NCBI GenBank assembly: GCA_002433235.1 | Contig: DJHS01000145.1 | Coordinates: 55,124 to 119,123, forward strand | Source of the DNA: UBA6614 sp002433235 | GTDB lineage: Bacteria > Verrucomicrobiota > Verrucomicrobiia > Limisphaerales > UBA1100 | Reading direction: 5' to 3' | Length of the DNA: 64,000 nt | In this document: positions 18,434-27,148 of the stretch, piece by piece | Layout: each line of letters begins with the position of its first letter | Position numbering within the stretch: position 1 is the stretch's first letter | The notes under the pieces: generated by a model | Databases searched by the model: none | What the model was told of the DNA's origin: nothing | The model's input: the letters and a program-made list of their open reading frames with translations, nothing else | Translations under genes and position numbers: made by a program

Positions 18434-18528
18434 GGAAGGGTGGCTGAGTCCGGTTTAAGGCACTCGACTCGAAATCGAGCGTGCGGCCAAAAGCTGCACC
18501 GGGGGTTCGAATCCCTCCCCTTCCGCCA
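18434..18528 (+). tRNA. tRNA-Ser (anticodon CGA), CCA encoded
   Basis: The cloverleaf has a 7-bp acceptor stem (GGAAGGG with CCCTTCC), an anticodon stem CTCGA/TCGAG around a loop reading C-T-C-G-A-A-A (anticodon CGA, codon UCG), a long class II variable arm (GTGCGG...CTGCAC) and a T arm with GTTCGAAT. The discriminator G is at 18525, and CCA is encoded at 18526-18528. The long variable arm and the anticodon both identify serine. Confidence 0.97.
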
Positions 18529-18533
18529 TTTGA

Positions 18534-19649
18534 CTACTTTCCCAACTCCTGCTCCAACGCCTTTAGGAATTGCGCCACGTTTTCCGTCTGACAGGAATGC
18601 CCCATCAAACCAACGCGCCAGACCTTGCCTTTTAGCGGTCCCAAACCGGGCCCTACTTCAATGCCATGATTGTCTAACAAACCGCCTCTTACAGCTGCCT
18701 CATCCACTCCTTCAGGAACATTAACCGCGTTGAGCTGCCACAATTGATGCCCCACTTGGGACGCGATACCCAAGCCCAGTCCTTCCAGTCCCTCGCGCAG
18801 TTTCCCATGATTTTCCTCATGGCGTCGCCAGCGGCCTTCCAGCCCCTCCTCCAGTACCAGCCGCAGTGATTCATGCAAACCGTACCCCATGCTGATCGGC
18901 GCAGTATGATGATAAACCCGCGTCCCGTCCCCCCAGTAATTGGCCAACAAGTTGACATCCAAATACCAGCTCTGCACGGCGACGCCCCGTGATTTCACAA
19001 CATCCATCGCCCGGTCACTCAGGGAAACCGGCGCAAGCCCCGGCGGGCAGCTCAAGCATTTCTGGGTGCCGCTGTAGACAGCATCCACTCCCCACTCGTC
19101 TACTCGTACCGGACATCCACCCAGTGATGTCACGGCATCCAGCAACAACAGTGCCCCGGCCTTATGAGCAATTCTTGAAATTTCCTCCACTGGCGTTAAT
19201 GCGCCGGTTGAAGTTTCCGCGTGAACCAAAGCCACGATCTTGGGCTGTCCTCCCTCAACCGCCCTGGCTATTTGTTCAGGCTCAATGATCCGGCCCCACT
19301 CTGCCTCAACCGTCACCACATTGGCCCCGCAGCGCCGCGCCACATCCGTCATGCGCGTCCCAAACACTCCGTTCACGCCAATCACCACCTCATCCCCGGG
19401 CTCGATCAAGTTCGCAAAACAAAATTCCATTCCAGCACTCCCTGTGCCGCTGACTGGGAAGGTCATCTCATTCTCGGTCAGGAAAGTCTTTCGCAGCATT
19501 CCCTTGATCTCCTCCATCATTTCCACAAAGGAAGGATCCAAATGCCCCACCAACGGCTGACTCATAGCCTCCAGCACCGAGGGCGGCACATCACTTGGGC
19601 CCGGGCCCATGAGAATACGCTTGGGAGGGGAAAACTTTTCAGGTGTCAT
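18534..19649 (-). CDS. Alanine/serine--glyoxylate aminotransferase family (class V PLP enzyme)
   Basis: This PLP enzyme moves an amino group from alanine or serine to glyoxylate, giving glycine. The ATG at 19649 gives MTPEKFSPPKRILMGPGPSD, matching the family start (PGPxxVPPxVLxAM); an upstream start at 19733 would overlap the divergent glcD coding region. Visible motifs are VSGTGSAGMEF for phosphate binding, LVHAETSTG, LLLDAVTSLGG (Asp that pairs with the pyridine nitrogen) and the probable Schiff-base lysine in YSGTQKCLSCPPG. It is divergent from glcDEF, whose product is glyoxylate, so the pairing is metabolically sensible. The amino donor cannot be read from the sequence. Confidence 0.92.
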   Translation of the reverse strand: MTPEKFSPPKRILMGPGPSDVPPSVLEAMSQPLVGHLDPSFVEMMEEIKGMLRKTFLTENEMTFPVSGTGSAGMEFCFANLIEPGDEVVIGVNGVFGTRMTDVARRCGANVVTVEAEWGRIIEPEQIARAVEGGQPKIVALVHAETSTGALTPVEEISRIAHKAGALLLLDAVTSLGGCPVRVDEWGVDAVYSGTQKCLSCPPGLAPVSLSDRAMDVVKSRGVAVQSWYLDVNLLANYWGDGTRVYHHTAPISMGYGLHESLRLVLEEGLEGRWRRHEENHGKLREGLEGLGLGIASQVGHQLWQLNAVNVPEGVDEAAVRGGLLDNHGIEVGPGLGPLKGKVWRVGLMGHSCQTENVAQFLKALEQELGK

Positions 19650-19723
19650 CGGCGTGACCCTAGCCACATCTCTCGACACCGGCAATGGTTTTGGGCAAAT
19701 TCGTCCGCCAACAAACAATCTCC

Positions 19724-21157
19724 ATGCCCTCAACCAATCTCATCGAGGAATTGCGCGCCATCGTGGGTGAAGACGGCATTGTCTCCAATGAGCAGGAACT
19801 CCTTGTCTACGAATGCGACGCCTACACACTCCAGAAAAACCTCCCCACTGCCGTCGTTCTCCCTCAAACCACGGACCAAGTTGCAGCCATTGCCAAGCTT
19901 TGCAATCGCCTGAAAATCCCGGTGATCCCCCGCGGCGCTGGAACGAGTCTTAGCGGATCCGTGCTGGCGATTGACGGCGGTGTCATGATCGCCCTCACCC
20001 GCATGAATCGCGTATTGGAAATTGATGCCCGCAACCGTCGTGCCCTAGTCGAAGCCGGCTGCGTAAATGCCTGGATCACCCGCGATGCCGCCCCACACGG
20101 CCTATTTTACGCACCCGATCCCTCCAGCCAACCCGCCTGCACCATAGGGGGAAATGTGGCCACCAACTCTGGTGGCCCGCACACCCTTAAGAATGGGGTT
20201 ACTACCAACCACGTGCTTGGCTATGAAATAGTGCTGCCCGATGGTTCGATCGAATGGCTTGGCGTCACGCCTAATGGCGGCGAGGACGTGCCCGGCTATG
20301 ACCTACGCGGCGCGGCCATCGGCTGCGAAGGCATGTTTGGCATAGTCACGCGTGTGCTGGTGCGGCTAATGAAAACACCCCCTGCATTCAAAACTTTCCT
20401 CGGAATATTCGAGAGTGTTGATAAAGCCAGTCAAACAGTCAGTGACATCATCAGCGCAGGCATAGTGCCCGGGGCCTTGGAAATGATGGACCAGCTCATC
20501 ACTCGCGCTGTGGAGGAAGCGTATCAATTCGGTTTCCCGCTGGATGCCGGCGCGGTGCTCATCGTGGAACTTGATGGGCTGCCCGCGGGCGTTGAGGCGC
20601 AGGGCGAACAAGTTGAAAAAATTTGCCGCAACAACGGAGCCCGCGAGGTACGGGTGGCCAAGGACGACTCCGAACGGGCTGCCATTTGGAAATGCCGGAA
20701 ACGCGCCTTTGGCGCCATTGGCCGACTGAGCCCAAATTACGTCACGCAAGACGGGGTGGTACCACGCAGCAAACTACCCGAGATGATGCGCTTCATTCGT
20801 GCCACCAGCAAGAAGTACAACCTCCGCATCCCCAACGTGTTCCACGCCGGTGACGGCAATCTTCACCCACTTATTTTGTTTGATGAACGTCGCGAGGGTG
20901 AAGTGCAGCGAGCTCTCGAGGCAGGTCACGACATACTCGAAAAATGCATCGCCTTGGGCGGCAGTGTCACTGGCGAACACGGTATCGGAGCGGAAAAAAT
21001 TGATTTCATGCCCAAGCAGTTCTCCGCGGATGATCTGGATGCCATGCAAACCCTACGTCGCGCCTTCGACCCCGAGCAACGATTCAATCCCCACAAAATG
21101 TTCCCCGGCGCCAAGCGCTGTGCGGAGTTCGCCCCACGCAAACAGGCAGCAGCATGA
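19724..21157 (+). CDS. glcD: Glycolate oxidase FAD-linked subunit GlcD
   Basis: GlcD carries the FAD that oxidises glycolate (or D-lactate) to the 2-oxo acid. The ATG at 19724 (MPSTNLIEELRAIVGEDG) is preferred over one 39 bases upstream. The FAD_binding_4 domain shows PRGAGTSLSGSVLAIDGGV and SQPACTIGGNVATNSGGPHT, and the C-terminal FAD-oxidase domain ends with HAGDGNLHPL and VTGEHGIGAEK (metal and substrate binding). About 477 residues, normal for GlcD. It overlaps glcE by 4 bases (ATGA) and begins the glcDEF operon. Confidence 0.96.
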   Translation: MPSTNLIEELRAIVGEDGIVSNEQELLVYECDAYTLQKNLPTAVVLPQTTDQVAAIAKLCNRLKIPVIPRGAGTSLSGSVLAIDGGVMIALTRMNRVLEIDARNRRALVEAGCVNAWITRDAAPHGLFYAPDPSSQPACTIGGNVATNSGGPHTLKNGVTTNHVLGYEIVLPDGSIEWLGVTPNGGEDVPGYDLRGAAIGCEGMFGIVTRVLVRLMKTPPAFKTFLGIFESVDKASQTVSDIISAGIVPGALEMMDQLITRAVEEAYQFGFPLDAGAVLIVELDGLPAGVEAQGEQVEKICRNNGAREVRVAKDDSERAAIWKCRKRAFGAIGRLSPNYVTQDGVVPRSKLPEMMRFIRATSKKYNLRIPNVFHAGDGNLHPLILFDERREGEVQRALEAGHDILEKCIALGGSVTGEHGIGAEKIDFMPKQFSADDLDAMQTLRRAFDPEQRFNPHKMFPGAKRCAEFAPRKQAAA

Positions 21158-22047
21158 CGCTCACCGCGGAAAGTTTCGAGAAACTACAGAAATCGTTGCC
21201 GAATGCGCGCGATGTGACGTCGTTTGACTTGTCAGCCATCAATCAACTCGTCGAACACGTCCCGGAAGATATGACCGCAACAGTACAGGCGGGCATGTCA
21301 GTGGCAGCTTTCCAAGCAAATCTGGCCAATTACGGTCAATGGCTGCCAATCGACCCGCCGCAGCCCGAAGTTACATCGATTGGTGCGCTTCTCGGAGGAA
21401 ATGCCAATGGACCACGGCGGTTTGGTTTCGGTACCATCCGGGATTGGCTGATTGGTGTGACCGTGTTGCTGCCGGACGGGCGACTGGTTCGTAACGGCGG
21501 AAAGGTGGTCAAGAATGTCGCAGGCTTCGATCTGTGCAAGCTTTTCGTCGGAAGTCGTGGCACGTTGGGTGTGATTGTTGAGGCCACCTTCAAGTTATTG
21601 CCGCTGCCTGAGTCGGAAGTTTTTTTGCGTTGTGAATGCGAGTCACTTGAAGAGGCGAAAATTTTAATCGAACGTATTTGGGCCTCGGACTTGCAGCCCA
21701 GCGTGCTTGACCTGCATCACCTCGAAAGCGGCTCATTGACATTGGTGCTGGGCCTCTCCGGCGCCAAGGCAGATGTCGATATGCAGGTGGAGGGCGCAGA
21801 TAAAATGAAAATCAACAAGCCCGGCGACTTGGCGCATGATGGCTCCTTTCGCTCAAAATCCCATGCATTTGCAGCTGCGCCTCCGGACAAACTCTTTGAA
21901 CAACTGCAAGACATCAAGCCATTCATCGCCCGTGCAGGTAATGGCATCTATTATTTCAGGGGCGAACCGATCCCTCACAAACCTTCTGCCTTGGAGCAAC
22001 GCATCAAGGGCTCCTTTGATCCCAACGGCATTTTGCCCGCGCCATGA
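21154..22047 (+). CDS. glcE: Glycolate oxidase FAD-binding subunit GlcE
   Basis: The 297-residue protein is a smaller relative of GlcD. It has an FAD_binding_4 domain (QWLPIDPPQPEVTSIGALLG, GPRRFGFGTIRDWLIGV) and GGKVVKNVAGFDLCKLFVGS, a stretch highly characteristic of GlcE. The C-terminal FAD-oxidase domain is reduced, as usual. Its start overlaps glcD and its stop overlaps glcF, four bases each, so the three subunits are translationally coupled. It is shorter than E. coli GlcE (about 350), but the typical motifs are intact. Confidence 0.93.
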   Translation: MTLTAESFEKLQKSLPNARDVTSFDLSAINQLVEHVPEDMTATVQAGMSVAAFQANLANYGQWLPIDPPQPEVTSIGALLGGNANGPRRFGFGTIRDWLIGVTVLLPDGRLVRNGGKVVKNVAGFDLCKLFVGSRGTLGVIVEATFKLLPLPESEVFLRCECESLEEAKILIERIWASDLQPSVLDLHHLESGSLTLVLGLSGAKADVDMQVEGADKMKINKPGDLAHDGSFRSKSHAFAAAPPDKLFEQLQDIKPFIARAGNGIYYFRGEPIPHKPSALEQRIKGSFDPNGILPAP

Positions 22048-23282
22048 ACGACGAACGATTCATAGATGAGGAGAAATCTCTGGCCTGTGTGCATTGCGGG
22101 CTGTGCCTGTCCGCGTGTCCCACATATCTGGAGACGGGCAACGAAAACGATTCGCCTCGTGGACGCGTTTATCTCATGCGCGCATTGCAGGCCGGACGGT
22201 TACAGCTGGAAGATGCCGCAGTGCGCCACATTGATCTGTGCCTAGGCTGTCGTGCCTGCGAGACGGCCTGCCCCAGTGGTGTTGAGTATGGCCATCTTCT
22301 TGAACACACGCGCGACCACGTGGAACAGCATTACAAGAGATCCTGGTTCCAAACATTTTTGCGCCGATTTGCTATCGAAAAGATTTTCCCGTTCCCGGGC
22401 CGAATGAAATGGGCCCTATTGCCCGCGAGATTGATCAAATACCTTCATCTCCAATGGCTTCTGCCTCGCTTCGCACGGGAAGCCTTCGATTTGGTCCCGG
22501 ACTTCAGGAAGACAGCCCCCCTGCCCAGTCGTAGTGAAACCACAGTGACGCCGCCTCGTGGCCATGTGGGTTTCATCGAAGGCTGCGTAATGCAGGTGAT
22601 GTTTGGTGAGACCAATCGCACCTCGGTCAATTTGCTCAATAACGCAGGCTGGTCCGTGCACAATCCTGACGGGCAAGGCTGCTGCGGTGCCTTGTATGCC
22701 CACAGTGGGCAGCTTGAGTTGGCCCGGGAATGTGCCCGGCGCAATATTGCTGTCTTTGAGACGTTAAAACTGGATGCCATCATCATTAACGCTGCCGGTT
22801 GCGGCAGCACTTTGAAGGAATATGACCAGCTTCTTGCCGAGGATAGCGATTGGGCTGAGCGGGCAATGGCATTTAGCAACAAGGTGAAGGACTTGACTGA
22901 ATGGCTGGAAGAAAGCCAGTTTGCGAGCAATGGCTCAGGCGAAAAGGTGACCTATCACGATGCCTGCCATTTGGCGCACCCGCAAGGCATCACGGCAGAG
23001 CCGCGGGCCTTGGTCCGGGCAGTGGCGGGCGATCGTTTCGTGGAACTGCCTGAATCAGAGATCTGCTGCGGCAGTGCAGGCAGCTACAACCTTACTGAGC
23101 CCGGGATGGCCGCGCGCCTGCAAAAACGCAAGATTGACAACATTCTCGCCACTGGCGCAGACGTGGTCGTCACCTCAAACCCCGGCTGCCAACTCCAAAT
23201 TCAAGCCGGCCTAAAAAAAACCGGTTCCAAAATGCGAGTAATGCATATTGCGGATTACCTCCTCAACGCCCGCGACGAATAA
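22044..23282 (+). CDS. glcF: Glycolate oxidase iron-sulfur subunit GlcF
   Basis: GlcF passes electrons from the flavin subunits to the quinone pool. Two 4Fe-4S ferredoxin motifs are visible: CVHCGLCLSACP (Cys15, 18, 21, 25) and CLGCRACETACP (Cys66, 69, 72, 76). Two cysteine-rich CCG domains follow, with GCCGALYAHSG and EICCGSAGSYN. The length of 412 residues matches the family. The final 20 bases overlap the convergent D-aminoacylase gene. With GlcD and GlcE it should form a membrane-associated glycolate dehydrogenase. Confidence 0.96.
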   Translation: MNDERFIDEEKSLACVHCGLCLSACPTYLETGNENDSPRGRVYLMRALQAGRLQLEDAAVRHIDLCLGCRACETACPSGVEYGHLLEHTRDHVEQHYKRSWFQTFLRRFAIEKIFPFPGRMKWALLPARLIKYLHLQWLLPRFAREAFDLVPDFRKTAPLPSRSETTVTPPRGHVGFIEGCVMQVMFGETNRTSVNLLNNAGWSVHNPDGQGCCGALYAHSGQLELARECARRNIAVFETLKLDAIIINAAGCGSTLKEYDQLLAEDSDWAERAMAFSNKVKDLTEWLEESQFASNGSGEKVTYHDACHLAHPQGITAEPRALVRAVAGDRFVELPESEICCGSAGSYNLTEPGMAARLQKRKIDNILATGADVVVTSNPGCQLQIQAGLKKTGSKMRVMHIADYLLNARDE

Positions 23283-24819
23283 TTTGCCCCGGCCCCGAGC
23301 CATTGTGGCGATCCTTTTCCACTACAGCCCGACCATTCACGAGAACAAGCTGGAAGCCGGTTGAGTACTGGTGCGGCTTACTAAAAGTCGAATGATCCTG
23401 AACTTCCTCGGGATCAAACACCACCACATCCGCCCACGAGCCCTTTTTTAGTGTTCCTCGGTTCGCCAATTTGAACGTTTGTGCAGGTAGCGAAGTCATC
23501 CGCCTAACGGCATCTTCCAGAGTCAGCACATTTTGCTCCCTGACGTAGCGCGCCAAAATTCTGGCTGCGTTGCCATATCCGCGAGGATGTGGCACGCCGT
23601 TCTTGAATACGCGAACGCTGCTGTCTGAAGCGAACATCGTGTGGGGATTTCGCATGAACGCTCGGGCATCATCCTCGTGCATCCCGTGAAAAACGCCACT
23701 GGCACCCCCGTTCTTCTCAATCCAAAAAATCAGTTCAATTTGCTGCTCCAGTGAATTCACGCCATATTTTCTTTGAGCAGCTTGAACTATATTCAAGCCG
23801 TTCAGTCCGGGTTCATGGCGAAAGTTCGCAATCACTGCGTAGTCATAGGAATCGCGCCCCTTGTCGCGAATCCTTTCCTTCATCTGTTTCACAAGGACAG
23901 ATTTCTTTCCCGGATAATTAAGCAATTTTGAAAATTCCCCGCGCCCGGCCCGGCGTGCCTCGCTGGGAATCAGTTGTTGGATTCCAGTGCTGGATGCCGT
24001 GTAGGCATACTGGTCGTGTGTTAACAGCAGCCCCGCCGCACGCATCCCATCCAAGCGGCTTAACAATTGCTTATGCTTTCCCCACATTGATTTGCCTCCG
24101 AGCTTCAAATGGGAAATATGAGTCGGGAGGCCAGCTTCTCGCCCAATGAGGCCAACCTCGTCAACCGCCTTGAAAATCTCCTTTCCCTCACTCCTCATGT
24201 GGCTGACATAGATACCTCCATGCATGGACACCACTTTAGCGAGGGCCACAAGCTCCTCGGTCTTGGCGTATGTGCCCGGCAAATAAATCAACCCAGTAGA
24301 CATTCCCAGTGCGCCATCTTTCATGGCTTGAGCAACAAGTGCCGACATGGCCGACATTTCCTTCGCTGTGGGTGGGCGCAGGAATGATCCTCCCATGACC
24401 TGTCGCCTTACTGTCCCATGCCCAATTAGGCTTGCCACGTTTGGAGAGAATCCTTTCTGTCCAAGCCGCCCAAAGAACTTTGCGAGATTCAATTGAGAGG
24501 ATCCGCAATTTCCAAGCACCAGTGTCGTGACGCCCATCGCCAAGAAAGCCTTGGCCGCGGGATGATGCTCAATGTTTTCCGCGTGGGTATGAACGTCAAT
24601 AAACCCCGGGGCAATCACCGCGCCTTTAACATCCAAAACCTTTTTGGATTTTCCGGCAATATCTCCAACCGCAACGATTCGCCCTTCCTGAATTCCCACT
24701 CCTCCCCGGTAAGCCTTTCTGCCCGAGCCATCCACAATGAGTCCGTTGGAAAGGACCAAGTCAAACGGAGCGGAAAACACATTTGCCGCCGCCAAGAAAA
24801 TGATGAGTCGAAAAGACAC
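23263..24819 (-). CDS. Exported N-acyl-D-amino-acid deacylase-type amidohydrolase
   Basis: The 518-residue protein begins with a GTG and a signal peptide (FLAAANVFSAP), so it acts outside the cytoplasm. The amidohydrolase fold shows the metal motif GFIDVHTHAE (about residues 75-84), LGNCGSS with the bridging Cys typical of D-aminoacylases, HMRSEG, THISHLKLGG and FASDSSVR with the catalytic Asp. The family removes acyl groups from N-acyl-D-amino acids and includes D-glutamate and dipeptide-like substrates; the actual substrate is not readable. It is the last gene of a minus-strand series after gcvT-gcvH and overlaps glcF by 20 bases at the 3' end. Confidence 0.88.
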   Translation of the reverse strand: MSFRLIIFLAAANVFSAPFDLVLSNGLIVDGSGRKAYRGGVGIQEGRIVAVGDIAGKSKKVLDVKGAVIAPGFIDVHTHAENIEHHPAAKAFLAMGVTTLVLGNCGSSQLNLAKFFGRLGQKGFSPNVASLIGHGTVRRQVMGGSFLRPPTAKEMSAMSALVAQAMKDGALGMSTGLIYLPGTYAKTEELVALAKVVSMHGGIYVSHMRSEGKEIFKAVDEVGLIGREAGLPTHISHLKLGGKSMWGKHKQLLSRLDGMRAAGLLLTHDQYAYTASSTGIQQLIPSEARRAGRGEFSKLLNYPGKKSVLVKQMKERIRDKGRDSYDYAVIANFRHEPGLNGLNIVQAAQRKYGVNSLEQQIELIFWIEKNGGASGVFHGMHEDDARAFMRNPHTMFASDSSVRVFKNGVPHPRGYGNAARILARYVREQNVLTLEDAVRRMTSLPAQTFKLANRGTLKKGSWADVVVFDPEEVQDHSTFSKPHQYSTGFQLVLVNGRAVVEKDRHNGSGPGQIIRRGR

Positions 24820-24854
24820 CCGTTCTATATTACTTAAGCAGGGTCAGCCAACAG

Positions 24855-25235
24855 TCAGCTTTCCCCGATCTCGCTGGCATAACCAGCCGCATCCAGCAAT
24901 GATTCGGATGGCGCACTGATTTTCATCTTAAAAAACCATCCATCGCCGTAAGGGTCGTCATTCACGAGGCCCGGGTTGTCTGTCAGCGCGGGATTAACCT
25001 CCAAGACTTCGCCGTCCGCGGGGGAATAAATCTCACTGGCTGACTTCACGGATTCCACCACGGCGCAATTGCCTCCGGCCTCCAGCTGCCTTCCCACTTC
25101 AGGCAGCTCAACAAATACTATGTCTGTCAATTCCTCCTGGGCATGATCAGTGATGCCCACCGTGCCGGTTTCGGCCTCAACGGAAAGCCATTCATGGCTG
25201 GTTGCGTATTTTAGATTTTCCGGAATCCTGCTCAT
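24855..25235 (-). CDS. gcvH: Glycine cleavage system H protein
   Basis: This 126-residue lipoyl carrier shuttles the aminomethyl group between the P, T and L proteins. The lipoylated lysine is Lys64 in AVVESVKSASEIY, within the hammerhead fold (VGITDHAQEELTDIVFVELP before it, GDGWFFKMKI after it). It lies 5 bases downstream of gcvT, so they form one operon. The P protein gene (gcvP) is not in this window. Confidence 0.97.
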   Translation of the reverse strand: MSRIPENLKYATSHEWLSVEAETGTVGITDHAQEELTDIVFVELPEVGRQLEAGGNCAVVESVKSASEIYSPADGEVLEVNPALTDNPGLVNDDPYGDGWFFKMKISAPSESLLDAAGYASEIGES

Positions 25236-25240
25236 GAATG

Positions 25241-26416
25241 TTAATCCTTCGGTTTATAAAACGGCTTCTTCACCACCTCGGCAGGCACGTTGCGGTTGCG
25301 AATGTTCACCTCCAGCTTGGTGCCCAAACCGGCGAAGCTGGATTGCACTAGGGCCAGCCCAATTCCGATCCCCAGCGAAGGGCTTTGATTGCCGCTGGTC
25401 ACTTTGCCAATCATGTTCAAGTCGCCGGTATTCCAAACCGTGTCCCGCCCCCAAATGGTATATTCGGCGCGCGGCGGGGGCGCTTTATCCGTGAGCTGAA
25501 ACGCCACACATTTGCGGTTGGGTTTCATTTCCTTTTGGTTCGCCAATTCAAAACTGCCAACAAACTCACCTTTGCCCAGCTTCACAAAATAACCCAAGCC
25601 CGCTTCAAGGGGTGTGATTTGCTCCGATAGTTCATGGCCATAAAGTGGATATCCCATTTCCAGCCGTAACGTATCGCGAGCTCCCAGTCCACAGGGTTTG
25701 AGCCCCTCCGACTCGCCCGCGGTCAACAATCGATTCCAGACATCACCAATACATTCGGCGGGCGCAATCACCTCAAACCCATCCTCTCCCGTGTACCCTG
25801 TGCGCGCCACATAGACATCCCTGTTGCCCAGCGCGAATGCCTCAATCTCGTTCTTTTGAAGGTCCGATGGCCGGTCCACCTTAATCAGGCCGTTGCCGCC
25901 AATCGCATCGCTCAAGATTTTTTCAGAAGCCCGCCCCTGCAATGCCACCGCACCAAAATCTTGCGAGACATTCTTTAGCACCACTCGGTTCGACTGCCCA
26001 AATTCCTCCAGTTTTTCCTCCAGCCAAAGCATATCCCGCCCTGTCCGGGAAGCATTGACCACCAGCAGGAATGTCTCGGCCCCGATTCGATACACATATA
26101 GATCGTCCAGCACGCCACCAACTTCGTTGCACATCAGCGAATACTGCGCTTGGCCCGTTTCCAGCGTAGACACGTCATTGGTCAACACCCAATTCAGGAA
26201 ATCCGCCGCTCGCAGCCCATTGATCCAAATCTCCCCCATATGGGATATATCGAACAAGCCAGCCGCTTTACGAACCGAGTGATGTTCTTCCACAATGCCG
26301 GAATACTTGACCGGCATCTCCCAATGCTCGAAGTCAACCATCTGTCCCCCCAGCCGGACATGTGCAGCATGCAAAGGCGATCGCCGCAGGCGCGTGGTTG
26401 TTGCGCGCTCTTCCAT
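25241..26416 (-). CDS. gcvT: Glycine cleavage system T protein (aminomethyltransferase)
   Basis: The 391-residue protein moves the methylene group from the H-protein lipoyl arm to tetrahydrofolate and releases ammonia. Family motifs include LFDISHMGEI near residue 55, GYTGEDGFEV (about 210-219), GLGARDTLRLEMGYPLYGHE and the C-terminal GKVTSGNQSPSLG. It lies between the FNR-like gene (6-base gap upstream) and gcvH (5-base gap downstream). No glycine riboswitch was recognised before it; transcription probably starts further upstream. Confidence 0.97.
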   Translation of the reverse strand: MEERATTTRLRRSPLHAAHVRLGGQMVDFEHWEMPVKYSGIVEEHHSVRKAAGLFDISHMGEIWINGLRAADFLNWVLTNDVSTLETGQAQYSLMCNEVGGVLDDLYVYRIGAETFLLVVNASRTGRDMLWLEEKLEEFGQSNRVVLKNVSQDFGAVALQGRASEKILSDAIGGNGLIKVDRPSDLQKNEIEAFALGNRDVYVARTGYTGEDGFEVIAPAECIGDVWNRLLTAGESEGLKPCGLGARDTLRLEMGYPLYGHELSEQITPLEAGLGYFVKLGKGEFVGSFELANQKEMKPNRKCVAFQLTDKAPPPRAEYTIWGRDTVWNTGDLNMIGKVTSGNQSPSLGIGIGLALVQSSFAGLGTKLEVNIRNRNVPAEVVKKPFYKPKD

Positions 26417-26422
26417 TCTAGT

Positions 26423-27133
26423 TTACCCCCATTTCTCGACGATCATCTGTTCCTTGGGCACACCCATGTGATTCGTGACCATCGACTCGGAAAACTCCAC
26501 CAACGGAGTTGGGCCACAGGAATAGAAGATCGTATTTTCCAAATCATCCACGTGCTCCCTCACCCATGTCTCATCAATGCGCCCCCGACGTCCCTCCCAC
26601 GGGTCATCCTCCGGCAGACGAGTGCACGTGACGCCAAATTTGAATTTTTCGTTCTCCTTCTCAAGCTCACGAAACTCGTCATTAAAGATAATGTCACCCG
26701 TCGTGCGGACGCTGTAAAGGACGGTTATTTTGGTATCCAGCTTCCGCCGGTTGGCCTCCCGCACAAATCCGCGGAAGGGAGTAACCCCGGAGCCGCCCGC
26801 TAAACAAACCAGTTGCTTGTCATACGCCGGCAAAAATTTTCCCACCGGCTGGATCACCGTCAGCACATCCCCCTCCTTGGCCCAGTCAACGATGCGCGTG
26901 CCCATTTTGCCATCGCGCTTAACGGTGACCTCGTAAAACCCGTGATCCAAGGCGCACGAAGAAAGCGAGTAGGCTCGCCTATATTTTGGGGAGTCGGGCC
27001 AGGATACTGTGATGAACTGGCCCGTAAGAAATTCCACGTTATAACCCTCCGGCCATTTGAGCCGAATTGTCTTGGTATCAGGCAGCTCCATTACCACCTC
27101 GTCAATCATCATGTCTGCAACTACTTTTGGCAT
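26423..27133 (-). CDS. FAD/NAD(P)-binding oxidoreductase, ferredoxin-reductase family
   Basis: The 236-residue protein has the two-domain FNR fold. The N-terminal FAD barrel includes RRAYSLSSCA (the RxYS flavin motif), and the C-terminal NAD(P) domain includes GGSGVTPFRGFV and SCGPTPLVEF; it ends in the aromatic EKWG tail typical of this superfamily. There is no 2Fe-2S domain, so a separate ferredoxin or other acceptor is expected. It is just upstream of gcvT with a 6-base gap, but a role in glycine cleavage is not established; the electron partner is unknown. Confidence 0.88.
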   Translation of the reverse strand: MPKVVADMMIDEVVMELPDTKTIRLKWPEGYNVEFLTGQFITVSWPDSPKYRRAYSLSSCALDHGFYEVTVKRDGKMGTRIVDWAKEGDVLTVIQPVGKFLPAYDKQLVCLAGGSGVTPFRGFVREANRRKLDTKITVLYSVRTTGDIIFNDEFRELEKENEKFKFGVTCTRLPEDDPWEGRRGRIDETWVREHVDDLENTIFYSCGPTPLVEFSESMVTNHMGVPKEQMIVEKWG

Positions 27134-27148
27134 AAAAGAAATTCCCTT

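Noticed and set aside
25236..26422. Glycine riboswitch before gcvT/gcvH
   Set aside because: The gap before gcvT is 6 bases and no aptamer sequence was seen further upstream.
26150..26803. Plus-strand frame of 217 codons opposite gcvT and the FNR-like gene
   Set aside because: It is antisense to two firm genes and shows no motif.
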